Shown: one piece after another, positions 26,181 to 35,785 of the stretch | How the letters are laid out: every line of letters starts with the position of its first letter | Numbering within the stretch: the first letter of the stretch is position 1 | Source: JAOUEA01 sp963821935 | GTDB lineage: Bacteria; Actinomycetota; UBA4738; HRBIN12 | Direction of reading: 5' to 3' | NCBI GenBank assembly: GCA_963821935.1 | Contig: CAWGFM010000002.1 | Location: forward strand, 186,001 to 250,000 | Length of the DNA: 64,000 bases | Notes under the pieces: model-generated | Databases searched by the model: none | The model's input: only the letters and a program-made list of their open reading frames with translations | What the model was told of the DNA's origin: nothing | Translations under genes and position numbers: made by a program

Positions 26181-27538
26181 AGCCCAGGCCGCTGAGCGAC
26201 GTCGCTCGAGCCGTCGACGGGCTGCTCGTGGGCGGCGATGCGGAGATCACCTCGGTGGTGACCGATTCGCGCTCGGCCGGACCGGGAAGCCTGTTCGTCG
26301 CGCTGCCCGGCGAGCACACCGATGGAGGGCTCTTCGTTCCGGAGGCGTTCGAGCACGGCGCCGCGGGGGCCTTGGTGCGCGACGGCGCCGAGGCGCCGGG
26401 GCCGTCTGTGTTCGTCCGATCGACCGGGGATGCGTTCCTGCAGCTGGCCGCCGACGAACGGCTCCGCATGACGTCACGGGTGGTCGGGGTGACGGGCGCC
26501 AACGGCAAGACGTCCACCAAGGACCTCACGGCGGCAGTCGCCGGCACCACGTGCATCACGCACGCCAGCCCAGGCTCGTTCAACAACGAGGTTGGGCTGC
26601 CGGTGACCATGCTGGGCGCCCGGCCGGATGTGGAGGTCGTGATCGCCGAGCTGGGAGCGCGTCGCAAGGGCGATGTGACGCGGCTGTGCGAGATCGCGCA
26701 GCCCGACATCGTGGTGGTCACGAACGTGGGAGTGGCGCACCTGGAGATCTTCGGCTCCTGGGACGCCATCGTGGAAGCGTCCGCCGAGCCGGTCGATGCG
26801 ATCGAGGCGGGTGGGGTGGCCGTGCTGAACGCCGACGACCCGGTGGTCGCGAGCTTCGCGGAGCGATGCCGGGGCCGGGTCGTGACCTACGGCACGGTGA
26901 TCGGCGCCGATGTTCGAGCCGTGGATGTCTCGCTCGATGCCGGAGGTCGCTCCGCCTTCACGCTGGTCCGCGGCGCCGATCGAGCACCGGTTCGGCTGGC
27001 GGTGCCGGGGGAGCACATGGTGTCGAACGCCCTCGCGGCGGCCGCGGTGGGACTGGAGCTCGGCGTCCCCCTGGCCACGGCCGCCGAAGCCCTCGGACGC
27101 GCGAACGTCTCACGGTGGCGCATGGAATCGTTCACGACGCCGTCCGGGATCAGGGTGCTCAACGACTCATACAACGCCAACCCCGAATCGATGGCCGCGG
27201 CCCTCAAGACCGCGAGGTGGATGGCGGGTGATGCGCGATGCATCGCGGTGCTGGGCGCCATGGCCGAGCTCGGACCGATCGCCGATCGTGAGCACGAGCG
27301 CGTGGGTGAGCTGGCGGCCCGGATGCGGATCGATCGGGTGGTCGTCGTCGGCCTGGATGCGTCCCTGATCGCCACCGCCGCTGAGCGCGAAGGGGTGGAG
27401 CCAGAGAACGTCGTCGCCTACGAGGACATCGATCAAGCGCTGGCCGACGTCATCGACCACGCGCACCCGGGCGACCTCGTCCTGTGCAAAGCCTCCAGGG
27501 TCGCGGGCCTGGAACGACTGGCGGAGGCCCTCCGTTGA
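26177..27538 (+). CDS. murF: UDP-MurNAc-tripeptide D-Ala-D-Ala ligase
   Basis: 453 residues, GTG 26177 in a GTGA overlap with murE. VVGVTGANGKTSTKDL near residue 108 is the ATP-binding loop, VVIAELGARRKGDV and NVGVAHLEIFGS mark the Mur ligase core, and LNDSYNANPESM starts the C-terminal domain. It completes the pentapeptide of the lipid II precursor. Length and motif order are normal. Confidence 0.93.
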   Translation: MKPRPLSDVARAVDGLLVGGDAEITSVVTDSRSAGPGSLFVALPGEHTDGGLFVPEAFEHGAAGALVRDGAEAPGPSVFVRSTGDAFLQLAADERLRMTSRVVGVTGANGKTSTKDLTAAVAGTTCITHASPGSFNNEVGLPVTMLGARPDVEVVIAELGARRKGDVTRLCEIAQPDIVVVTNVGVAHLEIFGSWDAIVEASAEPVDAIEAGGVAVLNADDPVVASFAERCRGRVVTYGTVIGADVRAVDVSLDAGGRSAFTLVRGADRAPVRLAVPGEHMVSNALAAAAVGLELGVPLATAAEALGRANVSRWRMESFTTPSGIRVLNDSYNANPESMAAALKTARWMAGDARCIAVLGAMAELGPIADREHERVGELAARMRIDRVVVVGLDASLIATAAEREGVEPENVVAYEDIDQALADVIDHAHPGDLVLCKASRVAGLERLAEALR

Positions 27539-28599
27539 GGTCGATCCTGGTCGCGGCCGCCGTGGGACTCGCCGCCACGTTGTTGGGCACACCGATCGCG
27601 ATCCGTGCCTTCCGGGTGTGGGGGTGGGGCCAGCGGATCCGTGAGGACGGCCCGCACACCCACTTCGAGAAGATGGGCACGCCCACGATGGGCGGCATCG
27701 TCGTGCTCCTGGGGTTGATCGCCAGCTACGTCGCCGCTCGGATCACCGTCGGAGGGTTCAGCCCCGCCGGGCTGGCGTTGGTCCTGGCGGCCGTGGGGTT
27801 CGGGCTGGTGGGCTTCGCCGATGACTTCACGAAGGTTCGCCGTCGTCGATCCCTGGGCTTGACCAAGTCGCAGAAGTTCCTGGCCACGGCGGTCGTCTCG
27901 GTGCTGTTCGGGGTCATCGTGATGCGCTACGCCGACGCGACGGGCACGGTGACGAGCGTGACGTTCATCCGCGATACGGGATTGCGCCTGGGCGTGTTCT
28001 TCCTGTTGTGGTGCTTCCTGGTCCTCACGGCATCGTCGCACTCCATGAACCTCACCGACGGGCTCGACGGGCTGGCCTCGGGCTCGTCGATCCTGGTGTT
28101 GTCGGCGTACGTGTTCATCGCCTTCTGGCAGTACCGCCATCCGTGCGGGGTGGAGGGGGTGACGCCGGGGGGTTGCTATGCGGTCGACGAGCTCGCGATG
28201 CTCGACATCGCCGTCGTGGCGGCCGGCATGATGGGCTCGGTCGCCGGCTTCCTCTGGTGGAACGCCGCCCCTGCGCGCATCTTCATGGGTGACACCGGTT
28301 CGCTCGCCATCGGAGGGCTGCTGGGTGCGCTCGCGATCAGCTCCAACACGGCCCTGCTGCTCGTGATCCTGGGCGGATTGTTCGTCATGGAGACGATGTC
28401 GGTGATCCTGCAGGTGATCTCGTTCCGTGGGTTCGGCCGGCGCATCTTCCGGATGTCGCCGATCCATCACCACTTCGAACTGGCGGGGTGGCCGGAGTTC
28501 ACGGTCATCGTCCGGTTCTGGATCATCGCGGGACTCTGCGTCGCCGTGGGGCTGGGGCTGTACTACACGGACTTCATCGCTCGTGGTGGTCTGGATTGA
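27535..28599 (+). CDS. mraY: phospho-MurNAc-pentapeptide transferase
   Basis: 354 residues from TTG 27535 (TTGA overlap with murF). About ten transmembrane helices. HFEKMGTPTMGG, FADDFTKV (Mg-binding Asp pair), HSMNLTDGLDGLA (~168) and FMGDTGSLAIGG are the MraY motifs, and the C-terminal PIHHHFELAGWPE completes them. It makes lipid I from UDP-MurNAc-pentapeptide and undecaprenyl phosphate at the inner face of the membrane. Confidence 0.94.
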   Translation: MRSILVAAAVGLAATLLGTPIAIRAFRVWGWGQRIREDGPHTHFEKMGTPTMGGIVVLLGLIASYVAARITVGGFSPAGLALVLAAVGFGLVGFADDFTKVRRRRSLGLTKSQKFLATAVVSVLFGVIVMRYADATGTVTSVTFIRDTGLRLGVFFLLWCFLVLTASSHSMNLTDGLDGLASGSSILVLSAYVFIAFWQYRHPCGVEGVTPGGCYAVDELAMLDIAVVAAGMMGSVAGFLWWNAAPARIFMGDTGSLAIGGLLGALAISSNTALLLVILGGLFVMETMSVILQVISFRGFGRRIFRMSPIHHHFELAGWPEFTVIVRFWIIAGLCVAVGLGLYYTDFIARGGLD

Positions 28600-29969
28600 A
28601 CGGCCGCAGCCCGGGAGAGCGGTTCGCGGGTGAACGCGTCGTGGTGGTGGGCGCGGGCGTCGCCGGTGCCGCTGCGGCGACGGTCTTGTTGGCGGAAGGC
28701 GCCGAGGTGAGCGTGACGGAGTCCGCATCCGCCGCCCAACTTCCCAACATGGATGCGTTGACCCGCGCCGGAGTGCCGGTGCACGCGGGAGGTCACGAGC
28801 GCGCCCACCTGGACGGCGCCACGCTGGTGGTGACCGGTCCGGGCGTGCCCGAAGCCGCTCCGATCCTCGAGTGGGCCAGGTCCAGGGACCTGCCGGTCTG
28901 GGGCGAGATGGAGCTGGGCGCGCGGCTGTGCGAGGTGCCCTACGTGGCCGTCACCGGAACGAACGGCAAGACCACGGTGACCGGCATGATCGCGTCGTGC
29001 CTGCGCGCAGCGGGCACCGATGCGGTCGCCTGCGGCAACATCGGACATCCTTTCCCGACGGCGGCGCTCGAGGGTCACCAAGCACTCGTCGTGGAATGTT
29101 CCTCGTTCCAGTTGCGGCTGCAGGAGTCACTGCACCCGCGCGTGAGCGTCCTGCTCAACCTGGCTCCCGATCACCTCGACTGGCATGGGTCGCTCGCGGC
29201 CTACGCCGATGCCAAGGCGTCCATCTATCGGAACCAACACGGTGGCGACGTGCACGTGGGCAACCGTGACGACCCGGCGGCGCGCGCCGTGTCCGAGCGG
29301 GCGCCGTGCGCCGTCGTGTGGACCACCACGAACGAGCCTCGGAACGGTGAGGTCGGGATCGCCGAAGGCGTCCTCGTCGCGCGCGTATCGGGCGAACAGC
29401 GCGTGGCTCCGATCCGATCGGAACGCACCGGCCACCTGGCGAACGCCTCCGCGGCAGCCGCCGCGTCCCTGGCCTTCGGCGTCCCTGTGGAGGCGGTGCG
29501 CGACGGGATCGCGTCGTTCACACCGATGCCACATCGGGGCGAGATCGTCGCGACCGTCTCGGGCGTTCGGTTCATCGACAACTCCAAGGCCACCAACGTG
29601 CACGCCGCCGTCGAGGCGATCCGCGAGGCCGGCCCGGACGCGGTGCTGATCGCCGGTGGTCGCGCCAAGGGCGTCGACCTGTCGCCACTGCGCGCTGAGG
29701 CGGTGCACCTGTCGGCCGCGATCGTGATCGGCGAGGCAGCCCGGCAGCTCGTCGACGTGTTCGATGCAGCCGTGCCGGTCACCGAGGCTCCCTCGCTCGA
29801 GGTGGCCGTCGGTCTGGCGTTCGAGGCGGCTCGTCACTCGGCCGGGGTCGTGCTGCTCGCGCCCGCTTGTGCCAGCTGGGATCAGTTCACCGACTACGGC
29901 GAGCGCGGCGAGCGCTTCGCGGCCGCCGCTCGGTCTTTGGACGAGGTGAGCGCCGATGGCCGGGCCTAA
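28596..29969 (+). CDS. murD: UDP-MurNAc-L-alanine--D-glutamate ligase
   Basis: 457 residues from TTG 28596, again a TTGA overlap with mraY. RVVVVGAGVAGAAAA is the N-terminal nucleotide-fold loop, VAVTGTNGKTTVTGM (~121) the ATP site, VVECSSFQL and NLAPDHLDWHGS the core motifs, and DNSKATNVHAA begins the last domain. It adds D-Glu to UDP-MurNAc-L-Ala. Confidence 0.92.
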   Translation: MNGRSPGERFAGERVVVVGAGVAGAAAATVLLAEGAEVSVTESASAAQLPNMDALTRAGVPVHAGGHERAHLDGATLVVTGPGVPEAAPILEWARSRDLPVWGEMELGARLCEVPYVAVTGTNGKTTVTGMIASCLRAAGTDAVACGNIGHPFPTAALEGHQALVVECSSFQLRLQESLHPRVSVLLNLAPDHLDWHGSLAAYADAKASIYRNQHGGDVHVGNRDDPAARAVSERAPCAVVWTTTNEPRNGEVGIAEGVLVARVSGEQRVAPIRSERTGHLANASAAAAASLAFGVPVEAVRDGIASFTPMPHRGEIVATVSGVRFIDNSKATNVHAAVEAIREAGPDAVLIAGGRAKGVDLSPLRAEAVHLSAAIVIGEAARQLVDVFDAAVPVTEAPSLEVAVGLAFEAARHSAGVVLLAPACASWDQFTDYGERGERFAAAARSLDEVSADGRA

Positions 29970-31221
29970 GGTGGCGAAGCGCCGGTCCGGGTCCTCGACG
30001 CCACACCTGCGCGTCGTCCGGCCGGCGAGACCGGTCTCGGCGAGCGCGGCGCACGCTCGCCGCCGAAGCCTGCTCATGCTGCTCGTCCCCGCCACCGTGC
30101 TGACCATGGTGGGCCTGGTCATGATCCTGTCGGCCGGTTCCATCTCGGCGGTGGAGGGGTACGGCACGAGCTTCTGGTACTTCAACCGGCAGCTGATCTA
30201 TGCCGTGGCCGGTCTCGTGGCGATGGTGGTGGCGTGGCGCCTGCCTCATACCGCCTGGGCCCGGATCTCCGGCCCCTTCCTGCTGGCGATCATCCCGCTG
30301 ATGCTGCTCGCCCTGCATCCATCGCACGGCACGTCCCTGTACGGAGCGTCGCGCTGGATCGACCTGGGTCCGGTCACGCTGCAGCCCGCCGAGTTCCTCA
30401 AGCTGGCCGTCGTCGCCTTCGCAGCCACCGTGCTCGCCAACAAGTGGCACCGGCTGGACGACCCCAAACACCTGCTCCTGCCGCTGGCGCCGGTCATGGG
30501 CGTGGTGTCGTTGCTCGTGATCCTCCAGCGCGACCTGGGGACCACGATCATCCTGTGTGGTTCCGTCGGACTCCTGTTGTTCGTGGCGGGCGTGCGCATG
30601 AAGTACCTGGCGATCACCGGCGCGGTGGGGCTGGCCGGCATCGCCTATCTGGTCTTCGGGGAGGCCTACCGTCGCACGCGGTTCGTGGACTCTTTCCTGG
30701 ATCCATGGAACGACCCCCAAGGCAGTGGTTTCCAGTTGATCCAGGGGCTGATCGCACTGGGCTCCGGCGGGTGGACGGGGGTGGGCCTGGGCGCGAGTCG
30801 GCAGAAGTGGGACTACCTGCCCAACGCGCATTCGGACTTCATCTTCGCCATCATCGGCGAGGAGTTGGGGCTGCTCGGGGCACTGTTCGTGCTGGCGATG
30901 TTCGTCCTGATGATCTTCGCCGGGATCCGGATCGCCATGGGCGCGCCGGACACCTTCGGCCGGCTCCTGGCCGCCGGGGTGACCGGCTGGATCGGTCTGC
31001 AGGCCGTGGTGAACCTCGGCGCGGTGACCGGGCTGCTGCCCATCACCGGCGTGCCGCTGCCGCTCGTCTCGTTCGGTGGCACCGCGTTGGTCGTGACCCT
31101 TGCGGGCATCGGGGTGCTGGCCAGCGTGGCGCGAGCCAAGCCGGCCGCCCGCGCCATGCCCGCGTCCCGCCCCGCCACTACCCCCGTCCGTCAGGCGGGG
31201 GCGCGCAGGGCGAGCCGATGA
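29956..31221 (+). CDS. ftsW: septal peptidoglycan polymerase FtsW (SEDS)
   Basis: 421 residues, overlapping murD by 14 bases. A basic tail of ~35 residues precedes about ten helices. GASRWIDLGPVTLQPAEFLKL, then PNAHSDFIFAIIGEELG, and PLPLVSFGGTA are the SEDS signatures, with the conserved Asp after the TM7 region. FtsW polymerises lipid II at the septum together with FtsI. The C-terminal tail is Ala/Arg/Pro-rich and cytosolic, as in other actinobacteria. Confidence 0.92.
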   Translation: MAGPKVAKRRSGSSTPHLRVVRPARPVSASAAHARRRSLLMLLVPATVLTMVGLVMILSAGSISAVEGYGTSFWYFNRQLIYAVAGLVAMVVAWRLPHTAWARISGPFLLAIIPLMLLALHPSHGTSLYGASRWIDLGPVTLQPAEFLKLAVVAFAATVLANKWHRLDDPKHLLLPLAPVMGVVSLLVILQRDLGTTIILCGSVGLLLFVAGVRMKYLAITGAVGLAGIAYLVFGEAYRRTRFVDSFLDPWNDPQGSGFQLIQGLIALGSGGWTGVGLGASRQKWDYLPNAHSDFIFAIIGEELGLLGALFVLAMFVLMIFAGIRIAMGAPDTFGRLLAAGVTGWIGLQAVVNLGAVTGLLPITGVPLPLVSFGGTALVVTLAGIGVLASVARAKPAARAMPASRPATTPVRQAGARRASR

Positions 31222-32327
31222 ACGTCGTCATCACCGGTGGCGGCACGGCCGGGCACGTGTTCCCGGCGATCGCGCTCGCCGACCGCCTGGCCGCCGACGG
31301 CGACGCCGTGTCGTTCGTGGGATCACCGACCGGTCAGGAAGCCGTCAGGGTGCCGGCGGCTGGGTACCCGTTCCACGCGGTGGACGCGATCCCCATGAAG
31401 CGGCAGCTGTCGCGGGCCACGATGAAAGCCCCCGTCGTGGCCCTGCGATCGGTCGGGCGGGCGCGCGGGTTCCTCGACGGTGCCGACGTCGTGGTCGGGG
31501 TGGGCGGGTACGTCAGCGTGCCGACGGTCCTGGCCGCGCGCCGAGCGGGGGTGGCGATCGCGCTCCACGAGCAGAACGCCATCCCCAGTGTGTCGAATCG
31601 GTTCTTGTCCCGCTTCGCTCGCGCGGTCGGGGTCTCGTTCGACCGCTCCCGTGCCTCCTTCCCGGCCCGGCTGCGGGTGGAGGTCACCGGCAATCCGGTC
31701 CGGCGCCAGATCACGCGCGTACGGGCCAACCGCGACGATCTGGCGGCCGAAGCGCGGACCGAGCTCGACCTCGCGCCGGATCGCCGCACGGTGTTGATCG
31801 TGGGCGGAAGCCTGGGCGCTCTGCATGTGAACCAGGCCGTTGCCCAGATGCTGGCCGGATCGGCGATCCGCGCCAGGGACGATCTGCAGCTGTTGGTGCT
31901 GACCGGCCCCGCGCACCTCGATGTCGTCGCAGGGGCTGCATCGAGCCCCATGGCCCTGCGGGTTCGCGTGTTGGCGTTCCTCGACCGCATGGACCTGGCG
32001 CTCGCCGTCGCCGACGTGGTGGTGGCCCGGGCGGGCGCGGGCCACATCGCGGAGATCACCGCGTGCGGCTTGCCCTCCATCCTGATCCCGTACCCGCACG
32101 CCACCGAGAACCATCAAGAGGCCAACGCCCGCGCCGTGGTCGATGCCGGAGCCGCCGAGCTGTTCCTGGATCGGGATCTGTCGGGCGACCGGCTGGGCGA
32201 ACGCATCATGCGACTGGTGGATGATCGGGACCGCATCCGACGGATGGCCGATGAGGCGACAGCCTGGGGACGACCCGATGCTGCCGACCGGCTGGCCGAC
32301 GTCGTGCACGAGGTCGGTTCGCCGTGA
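31218..32327 (+). CDS. murG: UDP-GlcNAc transferase MurG
   Basis: 369 residues, ATGA overlap with ftsW. VVITGGGTAGHVFPAIALA (G-loop 1), GVGGYVSVP (G-loop 2 region), HEQNAIPSVSNR, GGSLGALHVN, and ARAGAGHIAEIT with YPHATENHQEANA for UDP-GlcNAc binding. It makes lipid II from lipid I. Length and motifs are standard for the family. Confidence 0.93.
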   Translation: MNVVITGGGTAGHVFPAIALADRLAADGDAVSFVGSPTGQEAVRVPAAGYPFHAVDAIPMKRQLSRATMKAPVVALRSVGRARGFLDGADVVVGVGGYVSVPTVLAARRAGVAIALHEQNAIPSVSNRFLSRFARAVGVSFDRSRASFPARLRVEVTGNPVRRQITRVRANRDDLAAEARTELDLAPDRRTVLIVGGSLGALHVNQAVAQMLAGSAIRARDDLQLLVLTGPAHLDVVAGAASSPMALRVRVLAFLDRMDLALAVADVVVARAGAGHIAEITACGLPSILIPYPHATENHQEANARAVVDAGAAELFLDRDLSGDRLGERIMRLVDDRDRIRRMADEATAWGRPDAADRLADVVHEVGSP

Positions 32328-33751
32328 ATCATTTCACGCCGCCCGCCGGCAGCATCCCCACGTTGCAGGTCCCGACGCTCGACGGGGTGCGGTCGGTGCA
32401 CCTGGTCGGCATCGGCGGCGCCGGCATGCGCAACCTCGCCAGATTGCTCCTCGCGCGAGGGATCGACGTCTCCGGCTCCGACCTCAAGGACTCGAGGGGA
32501 CTGCGTGAGCTGGCGGTGGCGGGAGCCGATGTCTGGGTCGGCCACGATGGCTCGAGGATGACCGACGCGGACGTCGTCGTGATCTCGTCCGCGATCGGCG
32601 GGAACAATCCCGAGCTGGTGGAGGCGCGTGAGCGAGGCATGACCGTGTGGGCACGTCAGCAGGCCCTGGCGGCGCTCGCGCACGGCCATCGGTCGATCGC
32701 GGTGGCGGGCACGCACGGCAAGACCACCACCACCTCGATGGTGGGCGTCGTGCTGGAGGCTGCCGGCCTCGACCCCAGCTACCTGATCGGAGGCGACCTC
32801 AACGAGAGCGGGAGTGGAGCGCGCTCAGGCTCGAGCGATCTGTTCGTGTTCGAGGCCGACGAGAGCGACGGATCCTTCCTGCTGGCGCGTCCGCACATCG
32901 GCATCATCACCAACGTCGAGGTCGACCACGTGGACTTCTACACCGAGGGTCGCGAGCAGATCGAGGCGGCGTTCGCCGACTTCGCGGCGGGGTGTGAGCA
33001 CCTCGTCGCGTGTGGGGACGACGAAGGGGTCAGGCAGGTCCTGGCCATCGCCGGGGTGGGCGCGATCACCTACGGGGTCGGATCCGACAACCACGTGCGG
33101 CTGTCGGTCGACGAGCTCGGCCCGGCTGGCGCACGGGGGAGCGTCATCTCGGACGGGGCTCCCGCCACGCCGCTCCGGCTGCAGATCGATGGCGCCCACA
33201 ACCTGTTGAACGCGGCAGCGGCGATCGCCGTCGGCGACCGCCTCGGCGTGGACCGCGCCACCGCGTCCGATGCGATGGCCGGCTTCCGCGGGGTGCACCG
33301 CCGGTTCGAGCTCCGGGGGTCGGTGCGGGGCGCGGAGTTCTTCGACGACTACGGACAGACCGCGACCGAGATGGCGGTCACCGTCGCGACCGCACGCCGG
33401 CGCGCGCCGGCGCGGCTGATCGCCTTGGTGCAACCGCACCGGTACTCGCGCGTTCAAGCGTTCTGGCGCGAGCTCGGCGCGAGCGTTGCCGATGCCGACC
33501 TCGTCTTGGTGACCGACGTGTACGGCGCGGATCAATCACCGATCCCGGGCGTCACGGGCCGGCTGGTGGTGGACGGCGTCCGCCTGGCCTCGCCGTCCAC
33601 CGACGTGATCTACCTGCCGCATCGTCGCGACGTCGTGGGCTATCTCGATCGTGAGGTCACGGCAGGCGATCTCGTGGTGACGATGGGGTGCGGCGATGTG
33701 TGGATGCTGGGCGACGCCGCCATGGAGCGGATCCGGGAGACCGACGCATGA
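32324..33751 (+). CDS. murC: UDP-MurNAc--L-alanine ligase
   Basis: 475 residues, GTG 32324 in a GTGA overlap. HLVGIGGAGMRNLARLL opens domain 1, VAGTHGKTTTTSMV (~129) is the ATP loop, EADESDGSFLL and NVEVDHVDFY follow. The first enzyme of stem-peptide assembly. One oddity: where MurC normally has DDYAHHPTE, this protein reads DDYGQTATEM, so both His residues are replaced. The next block (ALVQPHRYSR) is normal, and there is no sign of a local frameshift. Confidence 0.9.
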   Translation: MNHFTPPAGSIPTLQVPTLDGVRSVHLVGIGGAGMRNLARLLLARGIDVSGSDLKDSRGLRELAVAGADVWVGHDGSRMTDADVVVISSAIGGNNPELVEARERGMTVWARQQALAALAHGHRSIAVAGTHGKTTTTSMVGVVLEAAGLDPSYLIGGDLNESGSGARSGSSDLFVFEADESDGSFLLARPHIGIITNVEVDHVDFYTEGREQIEAAFADFAAGCEHLVACGDDEGVRQVLAIAGVGAITYGVGSDNHVRLSVDELGPAGARGSVISDGAPATPLRLQIDGAHNLLNAAAAIAVGDRLGVDRATASDAMAGFRGVHRRFELRGSVRGAEFFDDYGQTATEMAVTVATARRRAPARLIALVQPHRYSRVQAFWRELGASVADADLVLVTDVYGADQSPIPGVTGRLVVDGVRLASPSTDVIYLPHRRDVVGYLDREVTAGDLVVTMGCGDVWMLGDAAMERIRETDA

Positions 33752-34680
33752 GCGATGCCCTTCGCCGCGCCGAGCAGATCCTGCGAACGGCCTTCGGACC
33801 ACGGGTTCGCACCTCTTTCCCCATGGCGCCGCTCACGACGCTGCGGGTGGGAGGTGCCGCTGCGATCTTCGTCGAACCGGAGTCCGAGGGCGACCTCGTG
33901 GCGGTCTCGGCCGCCGTGGGGGAGACCGATGTCCCGATCGTCGTGATCGGCAAGGGATCCAACGTGCTGGTCTCCGACCGTGGGTTCGCCGGCATCGTCC
34001 TGCGATTGGGACGCGCCTACCGATGGGCTGCTCGCGACGGTGGCACGCTCACCGCCGGAGGCGCCATGCCGCTGCCGGCGCTTGCCGGAGTGGCCTTGCG
34101 TCACGGTCTGTCCGGTCTGGAGTTCGGTGTCGCGATCCCGGCCAGCGTCGGAGGGGCGGTCACGATGAACGCCGGTGCTCACGCACGATCGATGTCGGAG
34201 GTGGTGACCGGGGTCGAGGTGTTCGAGCTCGGCGAGGGTGCCTCCCGCACGATCCCCTCGGCCGACGTCGGGTTCGCGTATCGGCGTTCGGAGTTGCCCG
34301 CTCACGCCATCGTGATCGCCGCGTCCGTCTCGACGGTCCCCGGACACGATCGTGAGATCCGCCGGCTGATGGACGAGGCCCGCGAGTGGCGCCGGCGGAC
34401 GCAGCCGCTGGCGGAACCCAACTGCGGCAGCGTCTTCAAGAACCCACCGGACGGTCATGCTGCTCGCCTGATCGAGGACGCCGGCCTCAAGGGTCTGCGC
34501 GTCGGTGGTGTGCAGGTTTCGACGAAGCACGCGAACTTCATCGTGGCCGACCCGGGCGCAGGCGCCGACGACGTGCACACCCTGATGGCGCGCATCCGCG
34601 CGCAGGTCTCCGAACGGTTCGGGGTCGACCTCGAGCCCGAGGTGCAGATGATCGGAGGGTTCGTCGATGTCGCCGGCTGA
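33748..34680 (+). CDS. murB: UDP-N-acetylenolpyruvoylglucosamine reductase
   Basis: 310 residues from ATG 33748 (ATGA overlap with murC). FAD-binding region PLTTLRVGGAA, then VIGKGSNVLVSDRGF and GLEFGVAIPASVGGAVTMNAGAH. The catalytic Ser is in NCGSVFKNP (~228) and the late Glu in LEPEVQMIG. It reduces enolpyruvyl-UDP-GlcNAc to UDP-MurNAc. It lacks the extra loop of type I enzymes, so it looks like type II. Confidence 0.92.
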   Translation: MSDALRRAEQILRTAFGPRVRTSFPMAPLTTLRVGGAAAIFVEPESEGDLVAVSAAVGETDVPIVVIGKGSNVLVSDRGFAGIVLRLGRAYRWAARDGGTLTAGGAMPLPALAGVALRHGLSGLEFGVAIPASVGGAVTMNAGAHARSMSEVVTGVEVFELGEGASRTIPSADVGFAYRRSELPAHAIVIAASVSTVPGHDREIRRLMDEAREWRRRTQPLAEPNCGSVFKNPPDGHAARLIEDAGLKGLRVGGVQVSTKHANFIVADPGAGADDVHTLMARIRAQVSERFGVDLEPEVQMIGGFVDVAG

Positions 34681-35626
34681 CCGCGACGTACAGGGCGCGG
34701 TGGACACGGACCCGGCGCTCCCCGTGCTCGAGTCCGAGCCGGAGCCATCGCCCGAGGCGCTCACCCACGAGGGTCATGACGGATCGTCCGTCCAACCCGT
34801 CGTGCGGATCGACGAAGCCCGCCGGCGTTCGCTCCGTCGATGGGCGATCGCCGGCGCCGCCGCCGTCGCGATCGCGGTGCTGGGCATGAGCCTCACGGCA
34901 ACCCCGCTGTTCCACGCCAAGGCCATCCGCATCGAAGGCGAGCGCCGCTTGAGCGAACGCCAGGTGCAACGAGCCGCGGGCGTGGACGATGCGACCAACG
35001 TCTTCGCGCTGGACGAGGGGGCGGTGTCTCGCCGTCTCGAGCGCAGCCCCTGGATCGCGGATGCCGACGTGGTCGTCTCCCTGCCCTCCACGGTCACGAT
35101 CCGGGTTCGCGAGCGGATCCCGGTGGCCATCGCCCGCACGGAGGACGGCACGGTGCTGGCGGCGGCCGACGGATCGATCCTGGGACCGGCGGTCGGTGCG
35201 GCGCTCCCCGAGATCCTCGCAGCCGAGGTGGCCGGCCAGACGCCCACACCGGTCTCGGCGGCCATGGTGGCTCCCGCGGCGGCCGCGGCGGCGGAGTTCG
35301 GACCCGGCATCCGGTCCCAGATCCAGGCGATCGTCGTCCAGCCCGACGCGACCCTCACCCTCGAGTTGGCGGACGGTGTGATGGTCGCCTACGGCTCGGC
35401 GAGCGAGCTCGCGGCCAAGGCCGATGCACTGGCGGCGATCCTTCGCTATGTGGAACAGGAACGGAAGGACCTGCTCTCGGTCGACCTCCGCGCCCCCGCT
35501 GCACCCACCGTTCGCTTCGTCGGGGTTCCCGTCGTCACCGACGTCTCGACCACCTCGCGATCGGACCCTCCACGGGCAGGCGAAGATGTCGATAGGAACG
35601 ACAACGAGACTGATCGACAGACTTGA
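34667..35626 (+). CDS. ftsQ: cell division protein FtsQ
   Basis: 319 residues, overlapping murB by 14 bases. An acidic cytosolic tail (~1-55) is followed by one helix (WAIAGAAAVAIAVLGMSL), a POTRA domain from FHAKAIRIEGERRLSERQV to VVSLPSTVTIRVRERIPVA, and a beta domain. It bridges early and late division proteins. The last ~30 residues are polar and probably disordered. ftsA is absent after it, as usual in Actinomycetota. Confidence 0.88.
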   Translation: MSPADRDVQGAVDTDPALPVLESEPEPSPEALTHEGHDGSSVQPVVRIDEARRRSLRRWAIAGAAAVAIAVLGMSLTATPLFHAKAIRIEGERRLSERQVQRAAGVDDATNVFALDEGAVSRRLERSPWIADADVVVSLPSTVTIRVRERIPVAIARTEDGTVLAAADGSILGPAVGAALPEILAAEVAGQTPTPVSAAMVAPAAAAAAEFGPGIRSQIQAIVVQPDATLTLELADGVMVAYGSASELAAKADALAAILRYVEQERKDLLSVDLRAPAAPTVRFVGVPVVTDVSTTSRSDPPRAGEDVDRNDNETDRQT

Positions 35627-35649
35627 CGGACCTGCGCATCCTTAGTAAC

Positions 35650-35707
35650 TTGCCTCACTCTACGTAAGGTAGATATGACAATAACCGTGCAGTTGACGGT
35701 TACGGTT
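35650..35707 (+). promoter_or_regulatory. ftsZ upstream regulatory region
   Basis: An AT-rich island in the 159-base ftsQ-ftsZ gap. It holds TTGCCT (35650) and TATGAC (35674) 18 bases apart as a candidate promoter, an inverted repeat TCTAC-GTAAG-GTAGA at 35659-35673, and AACCGT (35683) facing two ACGGTT copies (35696, 35702). ftsZ often has its own promoters in this phylum. Confidence 0.5.
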
Positions 35708-35785
35708 GAAGCGCACGGTACGGCATTTCCCCAGGTCGAACCGGACGGCGACGTCTGCCGCCGGGGTTCGGGAGGAAGACGAACG

